From positions 62,001 to 126,000 of the forward strand of contig NZ_MIEQ01000017.1 in NCBI RefSeq assembly GCF_001968815.1: 64,000 nucleotides of DNA, read 5' to 3'. The DNA comes from Motiliproteus sp. MSK22-1. Its GTDB lineage: Bacteria; Pseudomonadota; Gammaproteobacteria; Pseudomonadales; Balneatricaceae. The notes beneath the pieces were generated by a model, which saw nothing but the letters and a program-made list of their open reading frames with translations, had not been told where the DNA came from and did not search any database. The position numbers and the translations under genes were made by a program. This document shows, one piece after another, positions 53,712 through 62,994 of the stretch. The first letter of the stretch is position 1. Each line of letters begins with the position of its first letter.

Positions 53712-56597
53712 TTGGCAGATGTACAGAAAATTGAAACACACTGGTTAGGGAAGTGGCTGGGTCATCGCTGGAAGGGGGCCGCTATCAATCCTGAGGGGAT
53801 TGCTTTACACAGTGGTACGACGCAAACGCGGGTTACCTGGAAAGAGTTATCCGTCGCCCCTATTGTTAACAAAGGGATCTTTTTTGATGCTGTTGTTCTT
53901 CGCATTGATGGTAAAAAGCGCACTGTCAGCTGGCTATCAGGCAAAACGGCTACCGCCTTTAAGGTGGCTATTGAAAAGGGTTGGTATGGCTTCCATACTG
54001 ACGCTGCCCTTGAAGCAGTAGAACAGATAAAGCGCTTTTTGGATCAGTCCGGTTATCTCAGAATCAGCCGTGCCCGGAAGATTACAAAGATGGCCGCACA
54101 AGCCCTTAGCGTTGTTGGAGCGCCACCCTCTGGTGAAGTTGTTTCTGAGAGGGTACGTGCTCCTTTTGTCCTATTAGAGCAATGGGCTAATTTGGATAGT
54201 GCCGGGATTAAACTCTTACAGGATCAGTACGTCGAGCAGCAGAAAACACGCCATAAGACACTTTTTAACCGCATTGAATCCAATCCACTGACTGAGCAGC
54301 AGTGTCGGGCCTGTATTGTGGATGAAGACAACAACTTAGTGCTGGCTGGTGCCGGTACCGGAAAAACCAGCACTATGGTGGGGCGTGCTGCTTACTTGAT
54401 TCAGAGTGGGCAGAGTAAAGCCAAAGATATCCTTATGCTTGCCTTTGGCAGCAAAGCTGCACAAGAGATGCGAGAGCGGATTGAGCAACGTTTGGATGGT
54501 GAAGAAATCTGGACCAAGACTTTTCACGCATTGGGTCAGCAAATAATTACCAAGGTTGAAGGCCGGAAAGCTCGGATTACGCCGCTGGCGGGAGACCAGA
54601 AGCGCTTTTCCAATCAGGTCGATCGTTGGTTTCAAGAGTTGTTGAAAGATCCTCAATACCGCAGGCTTGTGATTAAGTACTTTCAGTATTATCTGTTCCC
54701 GGAAAAGTCCCCGTTCGAATTTCAGAGTCAGGGGGAATACTATGATTACCTGGTGGCTAATGAAATTCGCACACTAAAAGGGGAAGCCGTAAAGAGTTTT
54801 GAACAATGCCTTATTGCTAACTGGTTGTTTTTCATGGGGATCGAGTATGTTTACGAACACCCTTATCAAGAGGTTAAAACCAGAAGCCTGGATTTTAAAG
54901 CTTACCTTCCTGATTTCTACCTTGTGGATTACGACATCTATATCGAATATTTTTCTGTTGATCGCAATGGAATGACGGCACCCTATATCGATCAGGAAGA
55001 TTACCATGCAGAAATACACTGGACTCGGGAGTTGCATCGAAGCCATCAGAGTACTTTGATTGAATCCTTCCATTTTGAGCAGCGAGAAGGTTGTTTATTG
55101 GACAACCTGAAAGCCAAACTTCAAGCGCAAGAGGTGACATTTGATCCGCTTCCTGAGGAGGCGGTGTTGGAAACTTTACGTGAATTTGGAGCGCTTACCG
55201 CTTATTCGGCTGTATTGAGTCAGTTGCTTAGCCGTTTTAAGGCTAATTGGTTCGATAGTGATCAGTTGAAAAAACAAATAGCATCTTCACCCAACCCGGA
55301 ACAAGTTGAGGCAGCGATGAAGTTGTTGCTGCCAATATTTGATCAATACCAAGCGCTGCTTGCTTCCCGCAATGAAATTGATTTTGACGATATGATCGGC
55401 AGGGCCATTGAATACGTACAGAGCGGCCGCTTTAAGCCCTATTGGCGATTTATTCTGGTGGATGAGTTCCAGGATATATCTGAGCCCCGAGCACGATTGG
55501 TCAAAGTACTCAGGGATGCGGTCAGTGATTGCTCACTTTTCTGTGTGGGCGATGACTGGCAGGCTATTTATCGTTTTACCGGTAGTGACGTTCGTCTGAC
55601 AACAGGCTTTGAACAGTATTTTGGACCTACGGCAATAACGGCGCTGGATAAGACATTTCGCTTTAATAACAGTATTTGTGATGTGGCATCAGGTTTTATT
55701 ACTCAAAATCCAACCCAGGTTAAGAAGCAGCTAAGGACCCATAGGCAGGTTCAGTCCCCGGCGGTTTCGCTATTACGACAAAGCTATGATCAAAAAAAGC
55801 CATTGCAGTCTATACGCGACAGTTTAACTGCAATTGCTAAGCGTGCAGACCCCGGCAGCAGGGTTTATCTGATGGCTCGATTTAAGTTCAAGTTACCGGA
55901 ACCGCATGAGGTTGTTGCTCTAAACAAGGCGTATCCGTCGTTAAAGATTGAAACCCTGAGTTTTCATGCTGCCAAGGGTAAGGAAGCTGATTACGTTGTT
56001 ATCTTGGGTCTTGAGACGGGACTGCATGGCTTTCCTTCAGAGAAAGTCCCCCATCCTTTACTTGAAGCGTTGTTGCCAGCTGCAGAGAGCTATGACTTTG
56101 CTGAAGAAAGGCGGCTGTTCTATGTTGCGTTGACCCGAGCGAAGCATCGTGTATATCTGGTCTGCGATATGACAACTGCCTCACGCTTTGTGACAGAGTT
56201 GCTTGATGAGGAATACCCTATTGAATTAGAGGAGTTTAATACCTCGCTGGCACAGAAACTTTTTTCGGTAATTAGCTGTATACGCTGTAACAGTGGTTCA
56301 CTGGTCCCGCGTAAAGGTAAATTCGGGACGTTTTTTGGTTGTTCTAATTACCCCCGTTGTAATCATGCTGAAAAAGGTTGCCAGCAATGTGGTCAGGCGA
56401 TGAAGCGGCAACAACGCTTTAAAGTTTGCCTGGATGAGGCATGCGGCCATTGGGTTCCGGTATGTCCTGAGTGTGGTGCAGAAATGACATTACGCCAAGG
56501 GGCTAAAAGCCAGTTCTGGGGGTGCAAGAACTATCGCGGGCAAGAGAAGCAAAGCTGCGGGCACACTGAAGCTGAGATAGAGTATCCGGTTCGTTAA
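53712..56597 (+). CDS. Helicase IV-like SF1 helicase with nuclease-like insert and zinc fingers
   Basis: This UvrD/HelD-type DNA helicase has 961 residues against 684 for E. coli helicase IV. Walker A LAGAGTGKTS, motif II LVDEFQDIS, GDDWQAIYRFTGSD, TFRFN, HAAKGKEADYVVILG and YVALTRAKHRVY are intact. Between Walker A and motif II about 150 residues are inserted. They hold KSFEQCLIANWLFFMGIEYVYE, YLPDFYL and YIEYF, a PD-(D/E)xK-like pattern. The C-terminal 110 residues carry topoisomerase-I-type C4 zinc fingers (CIRCNSG...FFGCSNYPRC, CPECGAEM). The TTG at 53712 with AGGAAG seven bases upstream is preferred; an earlier TTG at 53682, right after a stop, would add 10 residues. Role in DNA repair is inferred. 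Confidence 0.9.
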   Translation: MADVQKIETHWLGKWLGHRWKGAAINPEGIALHSGTTQTRVTWKELSVAPIVNKGIFFDAVVLRIDGKKRTVSWLSGKTATAFKVAIEKGWYGFHTDAALEAVEQIKRFLDQSGYLRISRARKITKMAAQALSVVGAPPSGEVVSERVRAPFVLLEQWANLDSAGIKLLQDQYVEQQKTRHKTLFNRIESNPLTEQQCRACIVDEDNNLVLAGAGTGKTSTMVGRAAYLIQSGQSKAKDILMLAFGSKAAQEMRERIEQRLDGEEIWTKTFHALGQQIITKVEGRKARITPLAGDQKRFSNQVDRWFQELLKDPQYRRLVIKYFQYYLFPEKSPFEFQSQGEYYDYLVANEIRTLKGEAVKSFEQCLIANWLFFMGIEYVYEHPYQEVKTRSLDFKAYLPDFYLVDYDIYIEYFSVDRNGMTAPYIDQEDYHAEIHWTRELHRSHQSTLIESFHFEQREGCLLDNLKAKLQAQEVTFDPLPEEAVLETLREFGALTAYSAVLSQLLSRFKANWFDSDQLKKQIASSPNPEQVEAAMKLLLPIFDQYQALLASRNEIDFDDMIGRAIEYVQSGRFKPYWRFILVDEFQDISEPRARLVKVLRDAVSDCSLFCVGDDWQAIYRFTGSDVRLTTGFEQYFGPTAITALDKTFRFNNSICDVASGFITQNPTQVKKQLRTHRQVQSPAVSLLRQSYDQKKPLQSIRDSLTAIAKRADPGSRVYLMARFKFKLPEPHEVVALNKAYPSLKIETLSFHAAKGKEADYVVILGLETGLHGFPSEKVPHPLLEALLPAAESYDFAEERRLFYVALTRAKHRVYLVCDMTTASRFVTELLDEEYPIELEEFNTSLAQKLFSVISCIRCNSGSLVPRKGKFGTFFGCSNYPRCNHAEKGCQQCGQAMKRQQRFKVCLDEACGHWVPVCPECGAEMTLRQGAKSQFWGCKNYRGQEKQSCGHTEAEIEYPVR

Positions 56598-56950
56598 GCA
56601 GCTCCTCGCTGATCGCTAGTGAATTCAAGCACCTGGTTTTCTCGACCCAGCTGGCTCCTGATCCACATCAATTCAGTCGAGACTTAATCGACCAAAGTTC
56701 AACTCTCCATTGTTGTTGAGGCTGCAAGACGACTTTTACAATAGTAGGCTCACTCAAAACTGGACAGGAAGGCTGTTGATAGCTTTACTATTCAAATAAC
56801 CCTATTCGCTGGATGTCTTTATTTTTAAGTGCTGCTGGTCTGCTATGGGGCACTGAAATTTGGCTTTAGTTCTGCTGCATCTCAGTGGATTGCCTTCTAA
56901 GCAAAGGAGGTCGCGCCTCTGGTCAGGGAAAAGAGGGAGTTAACGGACCG
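56598..56950. other. Intergenic region upstream of the GGDEF-EAL gene
   Basis: This 353-bp region has no clear gene. It contains a strong AAAGGAGG (56903-56910) with no suitable start codon after it; an open GTG frame from 56885 continues into the GGDEF-EAL gene and would add 22 residues to it. Confidence 0.4.
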
Positions 56951-59305
56951 ATGGATAGCAATAGTTTCACAGGGTTACTGAATAATGCCGCGATCCTCCT
57001 TGCATTAGGCGTGATCTATGACGCCTTGGGATTGCATGCGGTTACAAATCGAACGAAACGAAAGCTCCTTTCCGGTTTGTTGGTGGGGACTTTAGGTATT
57101 GCGGTTATGCACACTCCCTGGGAAATGACCCCTGGTGTGTTCTTTGATACTCGCTGGATACTGATCAGTCTCTGCGGCCTGTTCTTTGGTTTTATTCCTA
57201 CGCTTATTGCTGTTGCTATGACCGTCTCGTTGCGCATTTATCAAGGCGGGGCAGGGGCAATGGTTGGTTCGTTGGTGATTATTTTGCCAGCGCTGATTGG
57301 CCTGGCGTGGCGCTATGGAAGTAAACGCTTTAATCAGCCTCTGGATTGGCGCAGGTTGTATTTGTTTGGTTTTGTTATCCAGCTAACAGTTTTAGCCTGT
57401 CTGCTGCTGATGCCGGAAAGTATGCGCTTCAACATTATTGCGGCGGTTGGCCCCCCGATAATTATTATTTTTCCTGTTGGTACGATGTTGTTGGGTCTGG
57501 TGTTGCGTCGTCAGCGTGACCGTCGTAAAGCTGAACGGGAGTTAAAGGAAAACCGGTATTTATTGGATCGGGAGAGAGGTTTGTTACGTGGTTTAGTGGA
57601 TGCGCTTCCTGATTTAATTTCCTTTAAAGATATTCAAGGGCGTTATCTAGGATGCAATCAGGCATTCGAGCACTATATTGGTCGACCGGAAAGTTACCTT
57701 GTGGGTAAAACGGATTTTGAAATAACAGGCGCTGTTAACGTTAATCCTACTGAATTACAGGATCATGAGCTGGCAGCGACGGACAAGGCGCGTTGCTATG
57801 AAGAGTGGGTTACTTATCCGGATGGTCGTAAGGTACTTCACGATACGATGAAAACAACTTTTCATGGTGAAGACGGTACAACTTTTGGGCTGGTAGGAGT
57901 CAGCCGGGATATTACCGAGCGAAAAAATGCAGAGGAACAGATTCGTAACCTGGCTTTTTATGATCCTCTGACTCAGTTACCTAATCGCCGTTTGCTGATG
58001 GATCGACTGCAGATGATGATTGCGACCAGCATCCGTAACAACTGTTATGGTGCGGTGCTGTTTATTGACCTGGACCACTTTAAAGTACTCAATGATACTC
58101 AAGGGCATGACATGGGTGATCAGTTGCTGATTGCCGTTGCCGCACGGTTGCGGGATTGTTTGCGAGAAGAAGATACAGTAGCCAGATTAGGAGGAGATGA
58201 ATTCGTCGCCGTGATCGGACTGCTGACCAGTAACCAGACCAATGCGATTGCTACGGCGGAAGAAGTCGCGGAAAAAATACGTCATGCTCTCTGTGAGCCC
58301 TATATTTTAAATTCTGAGCTTGAGTCCGGCCCTGTGCAGGTAAAGGACTACCATAGTACCCCAAGTATTGGTATCAGCCTCTTTCGAGCAGATTCGAATA
58401 ATAAAAATGAAATTCTGAAACAAGCTGATATGGCAATGTATCAGTCCAAGGCAGCGGGGCGAAATGCGATTCATTTCTTTGATCCGGTGATGCAAGCGGC
58501 ATTGGAAGAAAGTGTTGCGCTGCAGGCAGATCTGAGAGAAGCCATTGTTAATCAGGAGTTAGAGTTATATTACCAGGTTCAGGTCGAAGAGAGGCATGGA
58601 ATAAGGGGAGCAGAAGTTCTTTTACGCTGGCATCACCCCACCCGGGGTTTAGTACCGCCGATGGACTTTATTCCACTGGCAGAAGATTCCGGCCTGATTA
58701 TCCCGATTGGTCATTGGGTGCTGGAAACCGCATGTCGACAGCTGAAAATTTGGGAGAATCACAGGAGCAAAAAGCATTGGCATATATCGGTTAATGTCAG
58801 CGCTCGCCAGTTCAGGCAGCCTAACTTTGTGAAGGAAGTGAACGACATTATCGTTAGTACCAACATTAACCCTGCTTTGCTGAAGCTTGAATTGACTGAA
58901 AGTCTGATTCTGGATGATGTTGCGGGTAGTATCGATAAGATGCGGGAACTTAATGAACAGGGTATATGTTTCTCTATGGATGATTTTGGTACGGGGCACT
59001 CGTCCTTATCGAATCTTAAACGATTGCCACTGGAACAACTGAAAATTGACCAATCGTTTGTTCGGGATATCACCACTGACCCGGATGATGCTGCAATCGT
59101 ACAGGTTATTATAAGCCTGTCTCGCAGTCTCAAGCTTGATGTGATAGCCGAGGGCGTTGAGACAGAAGAGCAGCGACAGTTTTTGTACGATAACGGTTGT
59201 AGACAGTATCAGGGCTATCTGTTTGGTCGCCCATTATCGCTAGAGCAGTTTGAAGAGATGGTGGAGTCAAAAATTTTTCTGCCCGAAGCCAGTGTGTCAG
59301 GTTAG
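56951..59305 (+). CDS. GGDEF-EAL protein with LytS-type 5TM sensor and PAS domain
   Basis: This c-di-GMP enzyme has 784 residues. The N-terminus is a 5TM-LYT-type membrane sensor (about 8-185) with LLSGLLVGTLGIAVMHTPWEM, GVFFDTRWILISLCGLFFGFIPTLIA and GGAGAMVGSLVIILPALIG. A PAS domain follows (about 215-325, VDALPDLISFKDIQGRYLGCNQAFEHY). The GGDEF domain is intact (RLGGDEFVAV), with an inhibitory RxxD site just upstream (REED). The EAL domain reads EVLLRW, with NVSAR, LELTES, DDFGTG and EGVE motifs conserved. Both activities are therefore possible. The ATG at 56951 is chosen; a GTG at 56885 is open. Confidence 0.93.
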   Translation: MDSNSFTGLLNNAAILLALGVIYDALGLHAVTNRTKRKLLSGLLVGTLGIAVMHTPWEMTPGVFFDTRWILISLCGLFFGFIPTLIAVAMTVSLRIYQGGAGAMVGSLVIILPALIGLAWRYGSKRFNQPLDWRRLYLFGFVIQLTVLACLLLMPESMRFNIIAAVGPPIIIIFPVGTMLLGLVLRRQRDRRKAERELKENRYLLDRERGLLRGLVDALPDLISFKDIQGRYLGCNQAFEHYIGRPESYLVGKTDFEITGAVNVNPTELQDHELAATDKARCYEEWVTYPDGRKVLHDTMKTTFHGEDGTTFGLVGVSRDITERKNAEEQIRNLAFYDPLTQLPNRRLLMDRLQMMIATSIRNNCYGAVLFIDLDHFKVLNDTQGHDMGDQLLIAVAARLRDCLREEDTVARLGGDEFVAVIGLLTSNQTNAIATAEEVAEKIRHALCEPYILNSELESGPVQVKDYHSTPSIGISLFRADSNNKNEILKQADMAMYQSKAAGRNAIHFFDPVMQAALEESVALQADLREAIVNQELELYYQVQVEERHGIRGAEVLLRWHHPTRGLVPPMDFIPLAEDSGLIIPIGHWVLETACRQLKIWENHRSKKHWHISVNVSARQFRQPNFVKEVNDIIVSTNINPALLKLELTESLILDDVAGSIDKMRELNEQGICFSMDDFGTGHSSLSNLKRLPLEQLKIDQSFVRDITTDPDDAAIVQVIISLSRSLKLDVIAEGVETEEQRQFLYDNGCRQYQGYLFGRPLSLEQFEEMVESKIFLPEASVSG

Positions 59306-59323
59306 CGTTAGTAAAGCTTTCCG

Positions 59324-59357
59324 AAGCGCAGCCGAGTTCATAAGGCTGACTGCGCTT
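59324..59357. terminator. Hairpin between GGDEF-EAL gene and SMP-30-like gene
   Basis: AAGCGCAG (59324-59331) pairs with CTGCGCTT (59350-59357), with inner AGCC/GGCT pairing, between convergent genes. T-run is weak on both strands. Confidence 0.5.
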
Positions 59358-59379
59358 AGTATTTGGCAGCTGGAACTGA

Positions 59380-60273
59380 TTACAGGTTGTCGATCTTCCA
59401 GGCGACAATTTTATTATCCAGCATCATCGGGGCATAAATCACGTCATTAGCGGCTCCAATATCTGCCAGCCCTGCTGCTAAACTAAGTACCCTGGTACGT
59501 TCCTTCCCTGCTAATCTAAACATTTCACCACTGATCCAGTCACTGATGTACAGGTTAGTCCCAATGGCAACAATGCCGTCGAGATTCCCCAGTTGGAAGC
59601 CACTGGCAACCGGAATGAGAGACGGATTGATGGGATCCAGCTGATATAAGGAACCCGGAGTTGCCGTCGTAAAGTCAGGATTCAGGGGATAGCCCCAGCC
59701 AGCGACCAGAAGCTTACCCTGATGCCAGAGTACGCCATTGGGATGTGGTAGTTGCTCAGAAGTAAACCAACGCTGCAGTTGGTTGTCTTTGATCCGATAT
59801 ATGGCACCACCCAATAGATCAGAGATATAGACCGTTCCATCCGGAGCTGCTGTAACATCGTTTAGCATCTTGGCGTTGGGGGCTTTTAACAGGTTGACTA
59901 CCTGTCCTTTTTCCAGGTTAATCACATGTACCTTATTTAAATCTGCAACATAGAGATAGTTGTCCACAACGGCCATACCCTTTGGTGCGTCCAGTCCTTT
60001 AATCCAGAATTGTTGCTGGACTTCACCATTTTTAGAGACACGGCTGATATACCCTTTTCCGTTCAGCTCAAAAGGGTTGCCATTAATATTGCTTATATAC
60101 AGCAGATCAGTGCCGGGGTCCGCGACTACTGATTCCGGTTGATCCAGATTGTTTATGGTCCAGAGCTCTTCTGGAGCAGATATGGCTGTGGTGCTGATCA
60201 ACAGGGTTGCTGCTGCCAATAGCTGTTTGATCGGCGTCGGGGTTTTGAAGGTACTTTCTGTGTTTGTTTGCAT
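59380..60273 (-). CDS. Secreted SMP-30/gluconolactonase-like beta-propeller protein
   Basis: This 297-residue exported protein has a signal peptide (IKQLLAAATLLISTTAISA). Propeller repeats of the SMP-30/NHL kind follow: LDQPESVVADPGTDLLYISNI, LDAPKGMAVVDNYLYVADL, MLNDVTAAPDGTVYISDLLGGAIYRI, LPHPNGVLWHQGKLLVAGWG and LDGIVAIGTNLYISDW. Conserved Glu, Asn and Asp residues of the metal site are plausible (E44-like, N in LND, D in LDG). A lactonase or a structural role is possible. AAGGAG lies six bases before the ATG. It is divergent from an HTH regulator, which likely controls it. Confidence 0.85.
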   Translation of the reverse strand: MQTNTESTFKTPTPIKQLLAAATLLISTTAISAPEELWTINNLDQPESVVADPGTDLLYISNINGNPFELNGKGYISRVSKNGEVQQQFWIKGLDAPKGMAVVDNYLYVADLNKVHVINLEKGQVVNLLKAPNAKMLNDVTAAPDGTVYISDLLGGAIYRIKDNQLQRWFTSEQLPHPNGVLWHQGKLLVAGWGYPLNPDFTTATPGSLYQLDPINPSLIPVASGFQLGNLDGIVAIGTNLYISDWISGEMFRLAGKERTRVLSLAAGLADIGAANDVIYAPMMLDNKIVAWKIDNL

Positions 60274-60323
60274 CCTGATCTCCTTTCGTTAGAATTAAAA
60301 TAAGAATACAAAAATGATCCTTA

Positions 60324-60341
60324 ACTACAATAAAATGTAGT
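60324..60341. promoter_or_regulatory. Candidate operator between SMP-30-like gene and HTH regulator
   Basis: ACTACA (60324-60329), six bases, TGTAGT (60336-60341) is a perfect inverted repeat in the 114-bp divergent promoter region. Direct copies of GATCCTT flank it at about 60316 and 60358. Binding by the adjacent regulator is inference. Confidence 0.5.
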
Positions 60342-60387
60342 ATTGGTATCAAAAATCGATCCTTTTTAAAGGGGTAAGGATTAACTT

Positions 60388-61158
60388 ATGGAAGGTCAAC
60401 GAAAGCGTATCGGGCTCTTCTCTGTGCTGAAGAAAGTGCTGAAAGCCAAGGGTATTCACTATAAAGAACTGGCTGAGATGATGAAGCTGTCGGAACCGAC
60501 AGTGAAGCGTATTTTTCAGGAGCAGGACTGCAAATTGAGCCGTTTGATTGAGATATGTGACCATGTCGGTTTGAGTATTTCTGAGCTGGTGGAGATCGAC
60601 AATAATCCTTCGACCAGTGCCTCACAACTGTCTGTAGAGACAGAGAAGCGATTGTCAGATGATCCCGGTCTGATGTCCTTTTTCATGCTGTTGGTCAGCC
60701 AGTTTGATGTGGCTGCAATTGCCTACCAGAATCAGCTTGATAAGACCGATGTTTATCTTTACCTCAGAGAGTTGGAGAAATTGGAGCTGGTTCGTTTGGG
60801 GAAGAACGATCAAGTCCATTTTCTTGTTAGTCGACCGATTCGTTGGCGTTTGGATGGTCCACTACACCAAACTCTGGTTCGAGTGAATCAGGGGTTTATA
60901 AAGGAGGCCATATCATCACACAGTGAGGCCGGCTATCCGTTCTACTCAACCAGTCGACTGTTGAGTCAGCAAAGTGTAGATCGGCTCAATACTGAGGTTA
61001 AAGAGGTTTATGATAGCTTCCAGAAACAGGCAACACTGGATCAGCTGTACTACTCTGCGCATCAGTTGATTCCCTGCAAGCTGGTAACAACGCTCGCACC
61101 ATTTAATCTTAGCCATTACTTCTCTGTGCCTAAGTTCCATCAACGAACTGAACAATAG
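60388..61158 (+). CDS. Cro/C1-type HTH transcription regulator with large C-terminal domain
   Basis: This 256-residue cytoplasmic regulator has an N-terminal helix-turn-helix (about residues 10-65): VLKKVLKAKGIHYKELAEMMKLSEPTVKRIFQE, ending CDHVGLSISELVEI. The remaining 190 residues are unrecognised and may sense a ligand or mediate dimerisation; they include KLELVRLGKNDQVHFLVSRPIRW. AAGGA lies seven bases before the ATG. It is divergent from the SMP-30-like gene across a 114-bp region with a palindrome. Confidence 0.85.
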   Translation: MEGQRKRIGLFSVLKKVLKAKGIHYKELAEMMKLSEPTVKRIFQEQDCKLSRLIEICDHVGLSISELVEIDNNPSTSASQLSVETEKRLSDDPGLMSFFMLLVSQFDVAAIAYQNQLDKTDVYLYLRELEKLELVRLGKNDQVHFLVSRPIRWRLDGPLHQTLVRVNQGFIKEAISSHSEAGYPFYSTSRLLSQQSVDRLNTEVKEVYDSFQKQATLDQLYYSAHQLIPCKLVTTLAPFNLSHYFSVPKFHQRTEQ

Positions 61159-61209
61159 GATGTATCGTCTGGCTTTGTCCCCAGGGTGTTTTTTTAGTGT
61201 TTTATCAGT

Positions 61210-61244
61210 GACCCTGAGGAGAGCTGAATAGCCTCCTCAGGGTC
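61210..61244 (+). terminator. Hairpin terminator after the HTH regulator
   Basis: GACCCTGAGGAG (61210-61221) pairs perfectly with CTCCTCAGGGTC (61233-61244) around an 11-base loop, followed by GTTTAC. It lies 51 bp beyond the regulator stop and 67 bp from the convergent DoxX-like gene. Confidence 0.7.
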
Positions 61245-61311
61245 GTTTACAGGGTTAGACTGAGAATTCAATCATATTACTCTGTGTTGTTTAGCTCAGT
61301 TCTGTTCAGGT

Positions 61312-62229
61312 TTAGATCAGCCGTGGCCGAAAGTAATTGCTGATGTAGTTTTTGGTCCGCTCGAGTATATCAACAGCAGTAAATCTATCACCGCCACCAA
61401 ATAAACCTAACACCAGACCCGCTGCCAGCAATGCAAACTCCCGCTTAACTCCGTTCAGGTTCTTGATCAGCGTTTTATCCAGGCTGAACTTCTGGAATAT
61501 GTACCAGATCATAATGCCGACGACTAAGAAACCGGCGCTCTGGATGACTCTCTTTGATCCAAATATCAGTGCTAGCCCTGATACTGCAAGCAGTAGCTGT
61601 GGAGTTGAAAAGGTTGCAATCTTTGCAAATTCGCCAAAGAACCCGCCGACAATCATGACGATTGCCAATGAGGATCTTAATAGTAACCCCATAGTATTCC
61701 AGTCCATCGATGCATGGGTTTGGGTATATCGACCGTCAATGCTTTTGATTCCTGTACCGGCATTGAACAGGACAAACATAAAACCAGACAGGGCGATATC
61801 TCGAATTTGAACAAAGATGGCTGGGGAGGTATAGGTTTTAACACCGATATCTACCCCGGGTACCGTCATGGTCGGCAGGGCAATGACAAACGTCCACAGC
61901 AAAAATGCATAGAACAGGCTGAGAGGCCGGACAAAAAGACCCGCCACCAACGCTATACCGCTGACTAATTCAAAGGTAGAAAGTGCGGTCAGAAAACCGC
62001 CAGGGCTCAGCAGGTTGCCCAGCATGCCAGTAAACAAAAACTGTTGAAACAGCTCGTTGATGTAGCCACTGGTTGACATATAGTTGTCAACCATCCCTTT
62101 GTTAGTGGATTCGCTCAGTAACAGACTGAGTTTGGATGTCCCACCAATGATAAAGACCACTCCCAGTCCAACTCTTAATAACAGAGCAATCAATCCAGTA
62201 TTTGATTCGGATAAAGTATTCGATTTCAC
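61312..62229 (-). CDS. DoxX-like multi-spanning membrane protein
   Basis: This 305-residue inner-membrane protein has about eight hydrophobic helices in two similar halves. The first half matches DoxX/TQO-small-subunit-like proteins: LLLRVGLGVVFIIGGTSKL, FLTALSTFELVSGIALVAGLFVRPLSLFYAFLLWTF and IRDIALSGFMFVLFNAG. The second half starts LLLRSSLAIVMIVGGFFGEF. Members are often tied to quinone or sulfur redox chemistry, but many have no known role. The start is a GTG at 62229 with a weak ribosome site. It stands alone between regulator and small secreted genes. Confidence 0.8.
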   Translation of the reverse strand: MKSNTLSESNTGLIALLLRVGLGVVFIIGGTSKLSLLLSESTNKGMVDNYMSTSGYINELFQQFLFTGMLGNLLSPGGFLTALSTFELVSGIALVAGLFVRPLSLFYAFLLWTFVIALPTMTVPGVDIGVKTYTSPAIFVQIRDIALSGFMFVLFNAGTGIKSIDGRYTQTHASMDWNTMGLLLRSSLAIVMIVGGFFGEFAKIATFSTPQLLLAVSGLALIFGSKRVIQSAGFLVVGIMIWYIFQKFSLDKTLIKNLNGVKREFALLAAGLVLGLFGGGDRFTAVDILERTKNYISNYFRPRLI

Positions 62230-62427
62230 TTTTTATACCATGTATTCGATTTAATTTTTGTAACTGATCTTCCTGAAGAGTCTATATCGCAAATTCAACT
62301 GACAGCTGCGATGGATTCTTCCAATGAAAATCAGAGAATATGGAGCGCTTTTTTATAGCTGGACCAAGCGCTTTTCCAGATACGAAAAAATGACCTGTCA
62401 ATTAACTTGATTCAGCACGGCAATCGA

Positions 62428-62745
62428 TTACTGGTTTGGAGGGCGGGGAGATTTAAGCTGATACCAGGTGATGGATGAAAAAAACCAGTGTGTGTTTTGT
62501 ATCGGTAGTGGGGCGCTGGTAAGCACTGCTTCAGTAACAATTGCAGCAGGCAGGCAAAGGTCAACCCCTGAGTCATTGGCAAAGATAGATTCTTTTAGAG
62601 GATCAGAAATAGTGGAACCAGCATACACGGAATCAGTGATCTCAGAGCGACTGCCCTCACCGTAGGCCATAGCAAGAGCTAAGTTTGTCAGCAAAACAAA
62701 TTGTAGGCAAAACAATACAAATAACGAGGTTACTTTGCGCATCAT
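62428..62745 (-). CDS. Hypothetical small secreted protein
   Basis: This 105-residue frame is not recognised. It begins MMRKVTSLFVLFCLQFVLLTN, a good signal peptide with likely cleavage at ALA-MAYG. The mature part (about 80 residues) has two proline-rich patches and one Cys (DLCLPAAI), with a C-terminal SPRPPNQ. No strong Shine-Dalgarno is seen. The signal peptide makes it more likely real than chance, but this is uncertain. Confidence 0.45.
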   Translation of the reverse strand: MMRKVTSLFVLFCLQFVLLTNLALAMAYGEGSRSEITDSVYAGSTISDPLKESIFANDSGVDLCLPAAIVTEAVLTSAPLPIQNTHWFFSSITWYQLKSPRPPNQ

Positions 62746-62994
62746 CCATGTCCGAAAATCATTGTCCGGGTTTTAGGACCGATAACTTTTATAATGGTTT
62801 CAATTGTCTCGAATTATTTTCTGCACTGCTGGAATTCTCTCATGGCTTGCAGCAGCGGCTTACAGGGTCTCTATGAACTAACTTAATCGTTACCTGTCTC
62901 TTGTGCTGCATCTTCACGAAATAGCAGGTATAGATTGCGGTAATGATTTTGTTTATGTCACTGCAGTCGTTAGTGGTTAAGAAAGGGGTTTGAT

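Noticed and set aside
56903-56910. Strong AAAGGAGG as a start-site signal for a small gene
   Set aside because: No ATG, GTG or TTG occurs at usable spacing downstream; the sequence lies inside an open frame leading to the GGDEF-EAL gene.
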